DNA of 64,000 nt. It comes from Mycobacterium sp. NS-7484. Lineage in GTDB: Bacteria; Actinomycetota; Actinomycetes; Mycobacteriales; Mycobacteriaceae. The stretch lies in contig NZ_MBEJ01000069.1 of the NCBI RefSeq assembly GCF_001953975.1, forward strand, positions 62,001 to 126,000, in the 5' to 3' direction. Positions 50,504 to 58,534 of this stretch are shown here, in pieces. How positions within the stretch are numbered: the first letter of the stretch is position 1; the number at the start of each line of letters is the position of its first letter. Below the pieces are notes generated by a model, which did no database searches, was not told the origin of the DNA, and saw only the letters and a program-made list of their open reading frames with translations. Position numbers and translations under genes: made by a program.

Positions 50504-51676
50504 TTACCCCAGCAGGTCGCGCACCACCGCGTCGGCAAGCAGACGTCCACGGTCGGTCAACACCAGCGAGGACTGGTGCGCGGCCAAAAGACCTTCACTA
50601 CACAGGGTTTCGGCTCGAGACCGTTCGCCGGAATCGAGCAGCGCCACCGGGAGCCCGTCACGAATCCTGACCCGCAGCATCACGTCCTCGACATGCCGAT
50701 CGCGCGCACCGAGCTCCTCGAAATCGGCGATCGGCAACCTGCCGTCGGCCAACGCTTGGGCATAAGCGTTGGGGTGCTTGACATTCCACCAACGCGTCGA
50801 CCCGAGGAAGCCGTGCGCTCCCGGACCGGCGCCCCACCACTCACCGCCGTTCCAATAGCCGAGGTTGTGCCGGCATTCCCCGCCGGCGCGGCTCCAGTTC
50901 GACACCTCATACCAATTCAGCCCGGCCGCTGACAGCCGGGCATCGAGCAGTTCGTAACGCTGGGCCAGCACATCGTCGTCGGGCCGGGCGATCTCGCCGC
51001 GACGTACCCGCCGGGCCAGTGCCGTGCCGTCCTCGACGATGAGCGAGTACGCGGACACATGGTCGACGCCGGCGGCCACCGCAACGTCGATCGAGCGCCG
51101 CAGATCGTCATCGCTCTCCCCCGGCGTGCCGTAGATCAGGTCGATGTTGACGTGCTCGAATCCCTCGGCACGGGCCTCCCTCGCCGCCGCCGAGGCCCGC
51201 CCCGGCGAGTGCGTGCGATCCAGCACGGCCAAAACTTGCGGTGCCGCCGACTGCATGCCCAGCGATATCCGGGTGTAACCGGCCTCGCGCAGCGTCGCGA
51301 ACATCCGCGGTGACGTCGACTCCGGGTTGGCCTCGGTGGTGACCTCGGCGTCGGCGGCCAGCGCGAAGTTGTCCCGAACGGCGCCCAGGACCGCGGCCAG
51401 ACCGGCCCCGCCCAGCAACGAGGGGGTACCGCCGCCGACGAACACCGTCTGCACCGGCACCGAACCGACCTTGGCCGCGGCCAGCCGCAGTTCGACCCGC
51501 AATGCAGCCAGCCAGCCGTCCGGGTTGGCGCCCCCGAGTTCGGCCGGCGTATAGGTGTTGAAGTCGCAGTACCCGCACCGGGTGGCACAGAACGGTACGT
51601 GGATGTAGATCCCGAACGGACGGCCGGGCCGGGGCGCCAACTCGGGTTGGCCGGCGGTCGCGGTGCGGGTACTCAT
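50504..51676 (-). CDS. hemW: Radical SAM heme chaperone HemW (HemN-like)
   Basis: A 390-residue radical SAM protein, the Rv2388c counterpart, annotated as oxygen-independent coproporphyrinogen oxidase-like but more likely HemW, which hands heme to target proteins. The 4Fe-4S motif is CATRCGYC with GIYIHVPFCATRCGYCDF around it (CxxxCxxC; the extra Cys of true HemN is absent). TVFVGGGTPSLL binds SAM. The C-terminal HemN_C region ends near LTDRGRLLADAVVRDLLG. It is monocistronic between mbtI and the divergent sulfite reductase operon. About 125 nt between it and mbtI hold the mbtI promoter. Confidence 0.9.
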   Translation of the reverse strand: MSTRTATAGQPELAPRPGRPFGIYIHVPFCATRCGYCDFNTYTPAELGGANPDGWLAALRVELRLAAAKVGSVPVQTVFVGGGTPSLLGGAGLAAVLGAVRDNFALAADAEVTTEANPESTSPRMFATLREAGYTRISLGMQSAAPQVLAVLDRTHSPGRASAAAREARAEGFEHVNIDLIYGTPGESDDDLRRSIDVAVAAGVDHVSAYSLIVEDGTALARRVRRGEIARPDDDVLAQRYELLDARLSAAGLNWYEVSNWSRAGGECRHNLGYWNGGEWWGAGPGAHGFLGSTRWWNVKHPNAYAQALADGRLPIADFEELGARDRHVEDVMLRVRIRDGLPVALLDSGERSRAETLCSEGLLAAHQSSLVLTDRGRLLADAVVRDLLG

Positions 51677-51770
51677 GAGATTGATTTTCCCAGACTGTCC
51701 AGCGCCGACTTTTGCTCACCGTGCGCGCAAATATGGCCCGGTTAGGGCAGGTGACGACAATCGTGGCACA

Positions 51771-51875
51771 ATGGCGGACGTGACTGCCGCCCGCAACAGC
51801 ACCACCCGCATTCAGCTGGTGGCCCGTCGGCATGTCGATTTCAAGCGCGTTTGTAGCTGTTGCTGTCTGCCTTGA
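51771..51875 (+). CDS. Polycysteine leader peptide of the sulfite reductase operon
   Basis: A 34-codon ORF (MADVTAARNSTTRIQLVARR ... ending FKRVCSCCCLP) with four Cys codons within its last seven codons, placed 125 nt before sirA. Mycobacteria use such polycysteine leaders to tie expression of sulfur-assimilation genes to cysteine supply; the M. smegmatis sirA-type operon is a described case. An internal GTG at 51780, preceded by a CACAAT hexamer 7 nt upstream, would make a leaderless 31-codon version (MTAARNSTTRIQ) and is perhaps the real start. Confidence 0.82.
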   Translation: MADVTAARNSTTRIQLVARRHVDFKRVCSCCCLP

Positions 51876-51975
51876 TCCTGCGTTGATTTCGGACCCCCGC
51901 CCGCCCCATAGTTTCAGCTGGCACCGGATCTGCGCCGCCGGACAGCCACCGGTGATCTGCGCGGTCTGAATGTCA

Positions 51976-51993
51976 GCTCCTTTGCGAAGGAGC
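51976..51993 (+). promoter_or_regulatory. Hairpin hiding the sirA ribosome-binding site
   Basis: GCTCCTTTGCGAAGGAGC folds as a 7-bp stem with a TGCG loop. The AAGGAG in its 3' arm (51987-51992) is the ribosome-binding site of sirA. This is the expected output part of an attenuator controlled by the leader ORF. Confidence 0.8.
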
Positions 51994-51999
51994 ACAACA

Positions 52000-53688
52000 G
52001 TGACAACCCCCGAGGCCCCCGTGAAGGCCGACCGCCCCGCGAAGAAGCCCCGTGACGAGGGTCAGTGGGCGCTGGGCAACCGTGAGCCGCTCAACCACCC
52101 TGAGACGTTCAAGCAGGAGGACGACGCCCTCAACGTCCGCCAGCGGATCCTCGACGTCTACTCCAAGCAGGGTTTCGACAGCATCGCCAAGGACGATCTG
52201 CGCGGCCGCTTCCGCTGGATGGGCCTCTACACCCAGCGCACCGAGGGCTACGACGGCACCTTCACCGGCGACGACAACGCCGACCTGCTGGAAGCCAAGT
52301 ACTTCATGATGCGGGTGCGCACCGACGGCAAGGCCCTCTCGGCACAGGCCGTGCGCACCCTGGGGCAGATCTCGGTGGACTTCGCCCGCGACAGCGCCGA
52401 CATCACCGACCGGGAGAACCTGCAGTACCACTGGCTACGCATCGAGGACATTCCGGAGATCTGGCGGCGCCTCGACGAGGTCGGGCTGCAGACCATGGAG
52501 GCCTGCGGCGACTGCCCGCGCGGCATGCTCGGCTCCCCGGTGGCCGGGGATTCTCTGGACGAGGTGCTCGATCCCACCCCGGCACTGCGGGCGATCGAAG
52601 AGCGCTACATCGGCAACCCGGAGTTCTCCAACCTGCCGCGTAAGTACAAGACCGCGATCTCGGGTCTTCAGGACGTCGCCCACGAGATCAACGACGTCTC
52701 GTTCATCGGCGTCAACCATCCCGAGCACGGTCCGGGCCTGGACGTCTGGGTCGGCGGCGGCCTGTCCACCAACCCGATGCTGGCCCAGCGCCTCGGCGTG
52801 TGGGTGCCGTTGGAGGAGGTCGCCGATGTCTGGGAAGGCATCACCTCGATCTTCCGGGACTACGGCTACCGCCGGCTGCGGTCCAAGGCCCGGCTGAAGT
52901 TCCTGGTCAAGGACTGGGGCCCGCAGAAGTTCCGCGAGGTGCTCGAAACCGAATACCTCAAGCGTCCCCTCATCGACGGTCCGGCCCCCGCGCAGGTGCC
53001 GCACACCGTCGATCACGTCGGCGTGCAGAAGATCCGCAACGGGCTCAATGCGGTGGGCGCCTCGGCCATCGCCGGCCGGGTTTCGGGCACGATCCTGACC
53101 AAGGTGGCCGACCTGATGGAGGCCGCCGGCTCGGACCGCGCGCGGTTGACCGCCTACCAGAAGCTGATCATTCTCGACGTCCCCGATGAGAAGCTCGACG
53201 CGCTGCGCGACGGTCTGGAGGCGCTCGGCCTGGACACCCGGCCGTCGCACTGGCGCCGCAACCTGATGGCCTGCACCGGCATCGAGTACTGCAAGCTGAG
53301 CTTCGCCGACACCCGTGGTCGCGCCCAGCATCTGGTTCCCGAGCTGGAGGCCCGGCTCGGCGATCTGAACGCCGAACTCGACGTGCCGATCACAGTGAAC
53401 CTCAACGGCTGCCCCAACTCGTGCGCCCGTATCCAGGTCGCCGACATCGGCTTCAAGGGCCAGATGGTCGACGACGGCAACGGCCCGGAAGAGGGCTTCC
53501 AGGTCCACCTCGGCGGCAGCCTCGGCCTCGACAGCGGTTTCGGCCGCAAGCTACGCCAGCACAAGGTTCTGGCCACCGAGCTCGTCGACTACATCGATCG
53601 GGTGGTCCGCAATTTCGTGAAACAACGCGAGGACGGTGAGCGTTTCGCTCAGTGGGCGGTGCGGGCCGACGAAGACGATTTGCGATGA
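52000..53688 (+). CDS. sirA: Ferredoxin-dependent sulfite reductase
   Basis: A 562-residue assimilatory reductase that converts sulfite to sulfide with siroheme and a 4Fe-4S cluster (M. tuberculosis NirA/SirA type). Cluster ligands are in MACTGIEYCKL (C-x5-C, near residue 425) and NLNGCPNSCARIQ (C-x3-C, near 471). The Tyr and Cys that form a covalent link in the M. tuberculosis enzyme are kept (WMGLYTQR and ACGDCPRG). The GTG start (MTTPEAPVKADRP) follows the AAGGAG site; an ATG ten codons earlier lies inside the hairpin and is less likely. First structural gene of sirA-cysH-chelatase. Confidence 0.94.
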   Translation: MTTPEAPVKADRPAKKPRDEGQWALGNREPLNHPETFKQEDDALNVRQRILDVYSKQGFDSIAKDDLRGRFRWMGLYTQRTEGYDGTFTGDDNADLLEAKYFMMRVRTDGKALSAQAVRTLGQISVDFARDSADITDRENLQYHWLRIEDIPEIWRRLDEVGLQTMEACGDCPRGMLGSPVAGDSLDEVLDPTPALRAIEERYIGNPEFSNLPRKYKTAISGLQDVAHEINDVSFIGVNHPEHGPGLDVWVGGGLSTNPMLAQRLGVWVPLEEVADVWEGITSIFRDYGYRRLRSKARLKFLVKDWGPQKFREVLETEYLKRPLIDGPAPAQVPHTVDHVGVQKIRNGLNAVGASAIAGRVSGTILTKVADLMEAAGSDRARLTAYQKLIILDVPDEKLDALRDGLEALGLDTRPSHWRRNLMACTGIEYCKLSFADTRGRAQHLVPELEARLGDLNAELDVPITVNLNGCPNSCARIQVADIGFKGQMVDDGNGPEEGFQVHLGGSLGLDSGFGRKLRQHKVLATELVDYIDRVVRNFVKQREDGERFAQWAVRADEDDLR

Positions 53689-54428
53689 GCCGCTTGCGCG
53701 AAGAGCGGGCAGAAGCGATGAGTGGAGCGAGAGCTGTGACCGAGGAACAACTCAAGGAGCTGGCCGAGCGCGGTGCGGCCGAACTGGCCGATGCCAGTGC
53801 CGAGGAGCTGCTGCGCTGGACCGACGAACATTTTCGCGGGTCCTACGTGGTGGCGTCCAACATGCAGGATGCGGTCCTGGTCGAGATGGCCGCCAAGGTA
53901 CGTCCGGGTGTGGACGTGTTGTTCCTCGACACCGGCTATCACTTCGCCGAGACCATCGGCACCCGGGACGCCGTGGAGGCGGTCTACGACGTGCGGGTGG
54001 TCAACGTGGCCCCGGAGCGCACCGTCGCACAGCAGGACGAGCTGCTCGGCAAGGACCTGTTCTCCCGGGACGCCGGCGAGTGCTGCCGGCTGCGCAAGGT
54101 CGAGCCGTTGAGCAAAGCCCTGAGTGGCTACCGCGCCTGGGTCACCGGCATCCGCCGGGTCGAGGCGCCGACGCGGGCCAACGCGCCGTTGATCAGTTGG
54201 GACGCCGCGTTCGGTCTGGTCAAGATCAACCCGATCGCAGCCTGGTCTGACGAGGACATGCAGGCCTACATCGACGCCAACGACATTCTGGTCAACCCCC
54301 TTGTCTACGAGGGCTATCCGTCGATCGGATGCGCCCCGTGCACCAGCAAGCCGGCCGCAGGTGCCGATCCGCGCAGCGGCCGGTGGGCCGGACAAGCCAA
54401 GACCGAATGCGGGCTGCACGCCTCGTGA
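53685..54428 (+). CDS. cysH: Adenylyl-sulfate (APS) reductase CysH
   Basis: Reduces adenylyl sulfate to sulfite, the substrate of the preceding gene. The four Cys of the 4Fe-4S-containing APS reductase class are present (GECCRLRKVEPL and IGCAPCTSKP), together with the C-terminal catalytic ECGLH. PAPS-only enzymes lack the Cys pairs. The start overlaps the sirA stop by 4 nt (ATGA) and gives 247 residues; a second ATG at 53718 (MSGARAVTEEQLKELAERG) fits the M. tuberculosis start better and would give 236. Confidence 0.93.
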   Translation: MSRLREERAEAMSGARAVTEEQLKELAERGAAELADASAEELLRWTDEHFRGSYVVASNMQDAVLVEMAAKVRPGVDVLFLDTGYHFAETIGTRDAVEAVYDVRVVNVAPERTVAQQDELLGKDLFSRDAGECCRLRKVEPLSKALSGYRAWVTGIRRVEAPTRANAPLISWDAAFGLVKINPIAAWSDEDMQAYIDANDILVNPLVYEGYPSIGCAPCTSKPAAGADPRSGRWAGQAKTECGLHAS

Positions 54429-54435
54429 GGTTTCC

Positions 54436-55149
54436 GTGACGCTCGTTCTCACCGCACACGGCAGCGCGGACCCGCGTTCGTCGGCGAACGCGCGCGCCAT
54501 CGGCGGGCACCTGCGCCGTCTGCTGCCCGAGACCGAGGTGCGGGTCGCGTTCTGTGAGCAGAACGCACCCAATCTCACCGAGGTGCTCCCCGAGGTCGAC
54601 GCCGGGGCCGTGGTGGTGCCGCTGCTGCTCGGCAGCGCCTACCACGCCCGGATCGACATCCCAGAGCTCATCGCCGACTCCGGCGCTGAGGTGATCCAGG
54701 CCGACGTGCTCGGCGAGGACCCCCGATTGCTGCAGGTGGTGCGCGAACGACTCAGCGCGGTCGGGGTGTCACGCTTCGACGCCGGGCTGGGCGTCATCCT
54801 GGTCGGCGTGGGCTCATCACATCCGGCGGCCAACGCCCGCACGGCGGCCCTGGCCGAGGCCTTGGCCGTCGGTACGCGCTGGGCCGGCACCCACGTGGCG
54901 TTCGCCACCGGTCAGACGCCGTCCTTGTCCGAGTCCGTGGACCGGTTACGGGATCGCGGTGCCCGCCGCCTGGTGATCGCGCCCTGGTTCCTGGCACACG
55001 GCCGCATCACCGATCGGGTGGCCGAATTCGCCTCTACCGCAGGGATTCCCATGGCGGAGCCACTGGGAGCGCACCGGCTGGTGGCGGCCACTGTGCTGGA
55101 TCGTTATGAAGAGGCGCTGGCCACCCGTCGCGCCGGCTTCGCCGCCTGA
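54436..55149 (+). CDS. Sirohydrochlorin chelatase (CbiX/SirB family)
   Basis: A 237-residue chelatase that inserts iron into sirohydrochlorin to make siroheme, the cofactor of the sulfite reductase encoded two genes upstream. The N-terminal active-site His is in LVLTAHGSADPRSSANARA, and the pseudo-repeat has VIVGVGSSHPAANA-like sequence (LVGVGSSHP seen). LLGSAYHARIDIPELI carries another pocket His, with a third in WFLAHGRITDR. The GTG start is 7 nt after cysH. Cobalt specificity cannot be excluded from sequence, but the operon argues for iron. Equivalent to Rv2393. Confidence 0.87.
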   Translation: MTLVLTAHGSADPRSSANARAIGGHLRRLLPETEVRVAFCEQNAPNLTEVLPEVDAGAVVVPLLLGSAYHARIDIPELIADSGAEVIQADVLGEDPRLLQVVRERLSAVGVSRFDAGLGVILVGVGSSHPAANARTAALAEALAVGTRWAGTHVAFATGQTPSLSESVDRLRDRGARRLVIAPWFLAHGRITDRVAEFASTAGIPMAEPLGAHRLVAATVLDRYEEALATRRAGFAA

Positions 55150-55158
55150 TTCCCCTGC

Positions 55159-55216
55159 CGAGCAGACGTAAACCCGTCGATTTCGCGGTGAAATTGAGCG
55201 GTTTTGCGTCTGTTCG
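55159..55216 (+). terminator. Hairpin after the sirA-cysH-chelatase operon
   Basis: A long imperfect stem: CGAGCAGACGTAAACCCG ... ATTTC on the left pairs with GAAAT ... GGTTTTGCGTCTGTTCG on the right. It starts 10 nt past the chelatase stop. The left arm shares GCCGAG(A/C)AGAC..AAACCCGT with the glyS hairpin. Confidence 0.72.
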
Positions 55217-55240
55217 CGACAGGAGGGGCACCTCGCCCAC

Positions 55241-55268
55241 TTGACTCCCATACCCCAGGGGGTATATT
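55241..55268 (+). promoter_or_regulatory. Promoter of the cst-like operon
   Basis: TTGACT (55241-55246) and TATATT (55263-55268) with a 16-bp spacer make one of the best sigma-A-type promoters in the window. The spacer is filled by a CstR-type palindrome, so repressor binding and polymerase binding exclude each other. Confidence 0.75.
55250..55265. promoter_or_regulatory. CsoR/CstR-type operator 1
   Basis: ATACCCCAGGGGGTAT, a near-perfect palindrome of the AT-ACCCC-GGGGT-AT kind bound by CsoR/CstR repressors. It lies between minus-35 and minus-10. Confidence 0.8.
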
Positions 55269-55281
55269 TGGACCTATCGAT

Positions 55282-55297
55282 ATACCCCCTCGGGTAT
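55282..55297. promoter_or_regulatory. CsoR/CstR-type operator 2
   Basis: ATACCCCCTCGGGTAT, centred 32 bp after operator 1, about three helical turns, so both dimers or tetramers would sit on one face of the DNA just past the transcription start. Confidence 0.8.
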
Positions 55298-55324
55298 ATG
55301 CCATGTCCGCCGAGGAGCCGAACA

Positions 55325-56704
55325 ATGAAGTTCATCCAGTACTACCTGGACTGTCTGTCGCACGCGTCATACCTGATCGGGGATGAGTCGACCGGCCGCG
55401 CCGTCGTCGTCGACCCGCAGCGCGACGTCGCCGAGTACGTCGCCGATGCCGAGAAGCTCGGCCTGCAGATCACCCACGTCATCGAAACGCACTTCCACGC
55501 CGACTTTCTGTCCGGCCATCTCGAGCTGGCCGAGGCCACCGGCGCGGTGATCGTGTACTCGTCGGTCGCCCGGCCTGAATTCGATCACCTCGGAGTCGAG
55601 GATGGCCAACGCATCTCCCTGGGCGAGGTGGTGCTGGAATTCCGGCACACCCCCGGCCATACCCCGGAGTCGATGAGCATCGTGGTCCATGAGCACGCCG
55701 ACGACGCGACGCCATACGGCGTGCTGACCGGTGACACCTTGTTCATCGGTGATGTGGGCCGGCCGGACCTGCTCGCGTCGATCGGCTTCACCCGCGACGA
55801 GCTGGCCGACAACCTCTACCACTCGCTGCACGAAAAGCTGCTGACGCTACCGGATGCCACCCGGGTCTTCCCGGCCCACGGCGCCGGTTCGGCGTGCGGC
55901 AAGAACCTGTCCACCGAACTGTCGTCCACGATCGGCGAGCAGAAGCAGACCAACTACGCACTGCGCGCGCCGGACAAGGAGTCGTTCATCGAGCTGGTGA
56001 CGGCCGGACAGCCGCCGGCACCAAGCTATTTCGGGTACGACGCAATTCTCAACCGCAAAGACCGGCCCCTGCTCGACGAGGAGGCCACCCCGCCGGCTCT
56101 GGATTACCGGCACGCCACCGAAGCTGTGGCGGCCGGTGCCATGCTGGTCGACGGCCGTAGCCCCGAGGACTTCGCGAAGGGCCATCTGCGCAACGCGATC
56201 AACATCGGGCTGGCCGGTCGCTATGCAGAATTCGCCGGTTCGGTGATCACACCGGATGCCGACATCGTGCTGGTCACCGAACCGGGCGAGGAACGTGAGG
56301 GCAAGAACCGGTTGGCGCGCATCGGATTCGACCGGGTGCTGGGTTACCTCGACGATCCCGAACGCGCGATGTTCGAGCACCGAGACGATGTGGAAGTGGC
56401 ATCCCGACTGACCGCGCACGCCTTCGGCGAGCGGGCCGGCGATATCGCCGACCTCCAGATCGTCGACGTGCGCAATCCAGGCGAGACCGAGGCCGGCATG
56501 ATCCCGGGCGCGATCAACATCCCGGTGGGACAGCTGCCGGACCGCACGGCCGAACTAGACCCGACGCGCCCGACGGTCGTCTACTGTGCCGGCGGCTACC
56601 GTTCGTCGGTAGCGGCCAGCCTGCTGCGCCGGCGCGGCTTCACCGACGTCAGCGACATCCTGGGCGGCTACGGCGCCTGGCTGGCCGCAACCCAGACCGT
56701 TTGA
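55325..56704 (+). CDS. Persulfide dioxygenase-rhodanese (CstB-like)
   Basis: A 459-residue protein with the three-part CstB layout. Residues about 1-240 form a metallo-beta-lactamase persulfide dioxygenase (iron motif ETHFHADFLSGH; FRHTPGHTPES; LTGDTLFIGDVGRPD; VFPAHGAGSACG). Residues about 275-360 form a rhodanese lacking its Cys (VDGRSPEDFAKGHLRNAI, with VTEPGEE at the active loop). The C-terminal rhodanese is active-type (VVYCAGGYRSSVAASLL). It would oxidise low-molecular-weight persulfide to sulfite or thiosulfate in the cytoplasm. The start ATG is preferred to an earlier ATG that overlaps operator 2. First gene of the operon. Confidence 0.87.
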   Translation: MKFIQYYLDCLSHASYLIGDESTGRAVVVDPQRDVAEYVADAEKLGLQITHVIETHFHADFLSGHLELAEATGAVIVYSSVARPEFDHLGVEDGQRISLGEVVLEFRHTPGHTPESMSIVVHEHADDATPYGVLTGDTLFIGDVGRPDLLASIGFTRDELADNLYHSLHEKLLTLPDATRVFPAHGAGSACGKNLSTELSSTIGEQKQTNYALRAPDKESFIELVTAGQPPAPSYFGYDAILNRKDRPLLDEEATPPALDYRHATEAVAAGAMLVDGRSPEDFAKGHLRNAINIGLAGRYAEFAGSVITPDADIVLVTEPGEEREGKNRLARIGFDRVLGYLDDPERAMFEHRDDVEVASRLTAHAFGERAGDIADLQIVDVRNPGETEAGMIPGAINIPVGQLPDRTAELDPTRPTVVYCAGGYRSSVAASLLRRRGFTDVSDILGGYGAWLAATQTV

Positions 56705-56726
56705 GAGACAGGAGAATACGACACAT

Positions 56727-57938
56727 ATGTCCAGCCCACGCAAGCATGAGGTCCTGATCATCGGCGGCGGTACGGCCGGGATCACGGTGGCCGCACGGTT
56801 GTTGCGCCGGCACCACACCGACGTCGCGATCATCGAACCGTCGGACAAGCACTACTACCAGCCGCTGTGGACACTGGTCGGCGGCGGCCAGGCGACGGCC
56901 GCCGAAACCGAGCGTGCCGAGGCGTCGGTGATGCCCCGCGGCGCCACCTGGATCAAGAGTTCGGTGACCTCGGTCGACCCGGACGCCAACACGGTCACGT
57001 GTGCCGACGGTACGACCTATGGCTACGACGTGCTGGTCGCGGCACCGGGAATCCAGCTGGACTGGGACCGTACCGAGGGCCTGGCCGACACCCTGGGCTC
57101 CGAGGGCGTCTCCTCGAACTACCGCTTCGACCTCGCCCCGCGCACATGGGAATTCATCCGCAACACCCGATCCGGGACCGCGGTGTTCACCATGCCCTCC
57201 GGTCCGATCAAGTGCGCCGGCGCACCCCAGAAGATCGCCTACCTGGCCTGTGACCATTGGCGGCGCCAAGGGGTGCTCGACGACATCGACGTGCACCTGG
57301 TGGTGCCGACCCCGCGGATTTTCGGCATCCCGGCCATCGCCGACAACCTGGACAAGGTGATCGCCGATTACGGCATCACGCTGCACACCGGAAGCGAAGT
57401 CCGCTCTGTCGATTCCGGCGCCCGCAAGGTGACGATGACGAGCATGGCCGAGGGAATCGAGACCACGCTGCCCTACGACGTCCTGCACGTGGTGCCGCAC
57501 CAGTCGGCACCGGACTGGATCAAGACCAGCCCGCTGTCGACCAGCCATGTCGGTGGCGACGCCAGGGGGTATGTCGACATCGACCAACACACCATGCAGC
57601 ACGTGCGCTATCCCAACGTGTTCGCACTCGGCGACGCTGGCTCGTCACCGAACTCGAAAACCGGTGCGGCCATTCGGAAACAAGCGCCCGTCGTGGTGGA
57701 CAACATCGGCGCGGTGTTGAGCGGACGACCACTGCTCGCCTCGTACGACGGTTATGCCTCCTGCCCCATCGTCACGTCCTCGAAGGACATGCTGCTGGCC
57801 GAGTTCGACTACGACTTCACCCTCAAACCGTCCTTCCCCCTGCTCGATCCGGTCACACCGCACCGGCCGTACTGGTACCTCAAGAAGTACGGGCTGCCCG
57901 TCCTGTACTGGAACCTGATGTTGAAGGGTCTGGCCTGA
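56727..57938 (+). CDS. sqr: Sulfide:quinone oxidoreductase (type II-like)
   Basis: A 403-residue flavoprotein that oxidises sulfide, passing electrons to quinone and the sulfur to an acceptor to form persulfide, the substrate of the preceding gene. FAD motif: VLIIGGGTAGITVAARLLRR; a second nucleotide region includes FALGDAGSSPNSKTGAAIRK. The two redox Cys expected of type II enzymes are in SGPIKCAGAPQK and GYASCPIV. The C-terminus is aromatic (YWYLKKYGLPVLYWNLM), fitting monotopic membrane contact. It starts 22 nt after the dioxygenase gene. Confidence 0.9.
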   Translation: MSSPRKHEVLIIGGGTAGITVAARLLRRHHTDVAIIEPSDKHYYQPLWTLVGGGQATAAETERAEASVMPRGATWIKSSVTSVDPDANTVTCADGTTYGYDVLVAAPGIQLDWDRTEGLADTLGSEGVSSNYRFDLAPRTWEFIRNTRSGTAVFTMPSGPIKCAGAPQKIAYLACDHWRRQGVLDDIDVHLVVPTPRIFGIPAIADNLDKVIADYGITLHTGSEVRSVDSGARKVTMTSMAEGIETTLPYDVLHVVPHQSAPDWIKTSPLSTSHVGGDARGYVDIDQHTMQHVRYPNVFALGDAGSSPNSKTGAAIRKQAPVVVDNIGAVLSGRPLLASYDGYASCPIVTSSKDMLLAEFDYDFTLKPSFPLLDPVTPHRPYWYLKKYGLPVLYWNLMLKGLA

Positions 57939-58534
57939 TGTCCAATCCGTCGATCATCGACGCAACCGAACTCAACGAGCTGACGCGGGACGGCGTGGGA
58001 CCGCGGCTCATCGATGTCCGCACCCCCGGTGAGTTCGAAAGTGCCCATATCCCACGCTCTTACAACGTCCCACTGGACCTGCTGCAGGAGCATCGTGACG
58101 AGATCGCCCAGCACCTCGACGAGAATGTGGTGCTGATCTGCCGCTCCGGGCAACGTGCCGGCACCGCCGGGCAGGCGCTTCGCGAGGCCGGGCTGCCCAA
58201 TGTCTCGATCCTCGACGGTGGGATGACTGCCTGGCAGGACAAGGGATTCGTCGTGCGCCGCGGTGCCCAGCGCTGGGACCTCGAACGCCAGGTGCGCCTG
58301 GTTGCGGGGTCGATCGTGCTCGGCAGCGTGCTGGGCAGCATCGCGTCCCCCAAGCTGAAATGGGTCGCGGGGGCGATCGGGGCCGGGTTGACCACCGCGG
58401 CACTGACAAACACCTGCGCCATGGGAATGATGCTGGCCAAGCTGCCCTACAACCGGGGCGCGTCCTGTGATGCCCAGACGGTGGTCGAGCAGCTGATCGG
58501 TACCAAGAAGACACCTTCCGGCGCGTCGGCATGA
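57938..58534 (+). CDS. Membrane-anchored rhodanese (YgaP-like, rhodanese-DUF2892)
   Basis: A 198-residue protein. Residues 1-110 are an active-type rhodanese (RLIDVRTPGEFESAHIP; catalytic loop LICRSGQRAGTAG), which moves sulfane sulfur. The remainder has two hydrophobic segments (LVAGSIVLGSVLGSIA and WVAGAIGAGLTTAALT) ending NTCAMGMMLAKLPYN, the DUF2892 tail found in E. coli YgaP. The start overlaps the sqr stop by one base (TGATG) and the stop overlaps the exporter start by 4 nt. Confidence 0.88.
   Translation: MSNPSIIDATELNELTRDGVGPRLIDVRTPGEFESAHIPRSYNVPLDLLQEHRDEIAQHLDENVVLICRSGQRAGTAGQALREAGLPNVSILDGGMTAWQDKGFVVRRGAQRWDLERQVRLVAGSIVLGSVLGSIASPKLKWVAGAIGAGLTTAALTNTCAMGMMLAKLPYNRGASCDAQTVVEQLIGTKKTPSGASA

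Noticed and set aside
51970-51999. Upstream ATG as the sirA start
   Set aside because: It lies before the hairpin, has no ribosome-binding site, and adds ten residues (MSAPLRRSTT) absent from the family; the GTG at 52000 follows AAGGAG.
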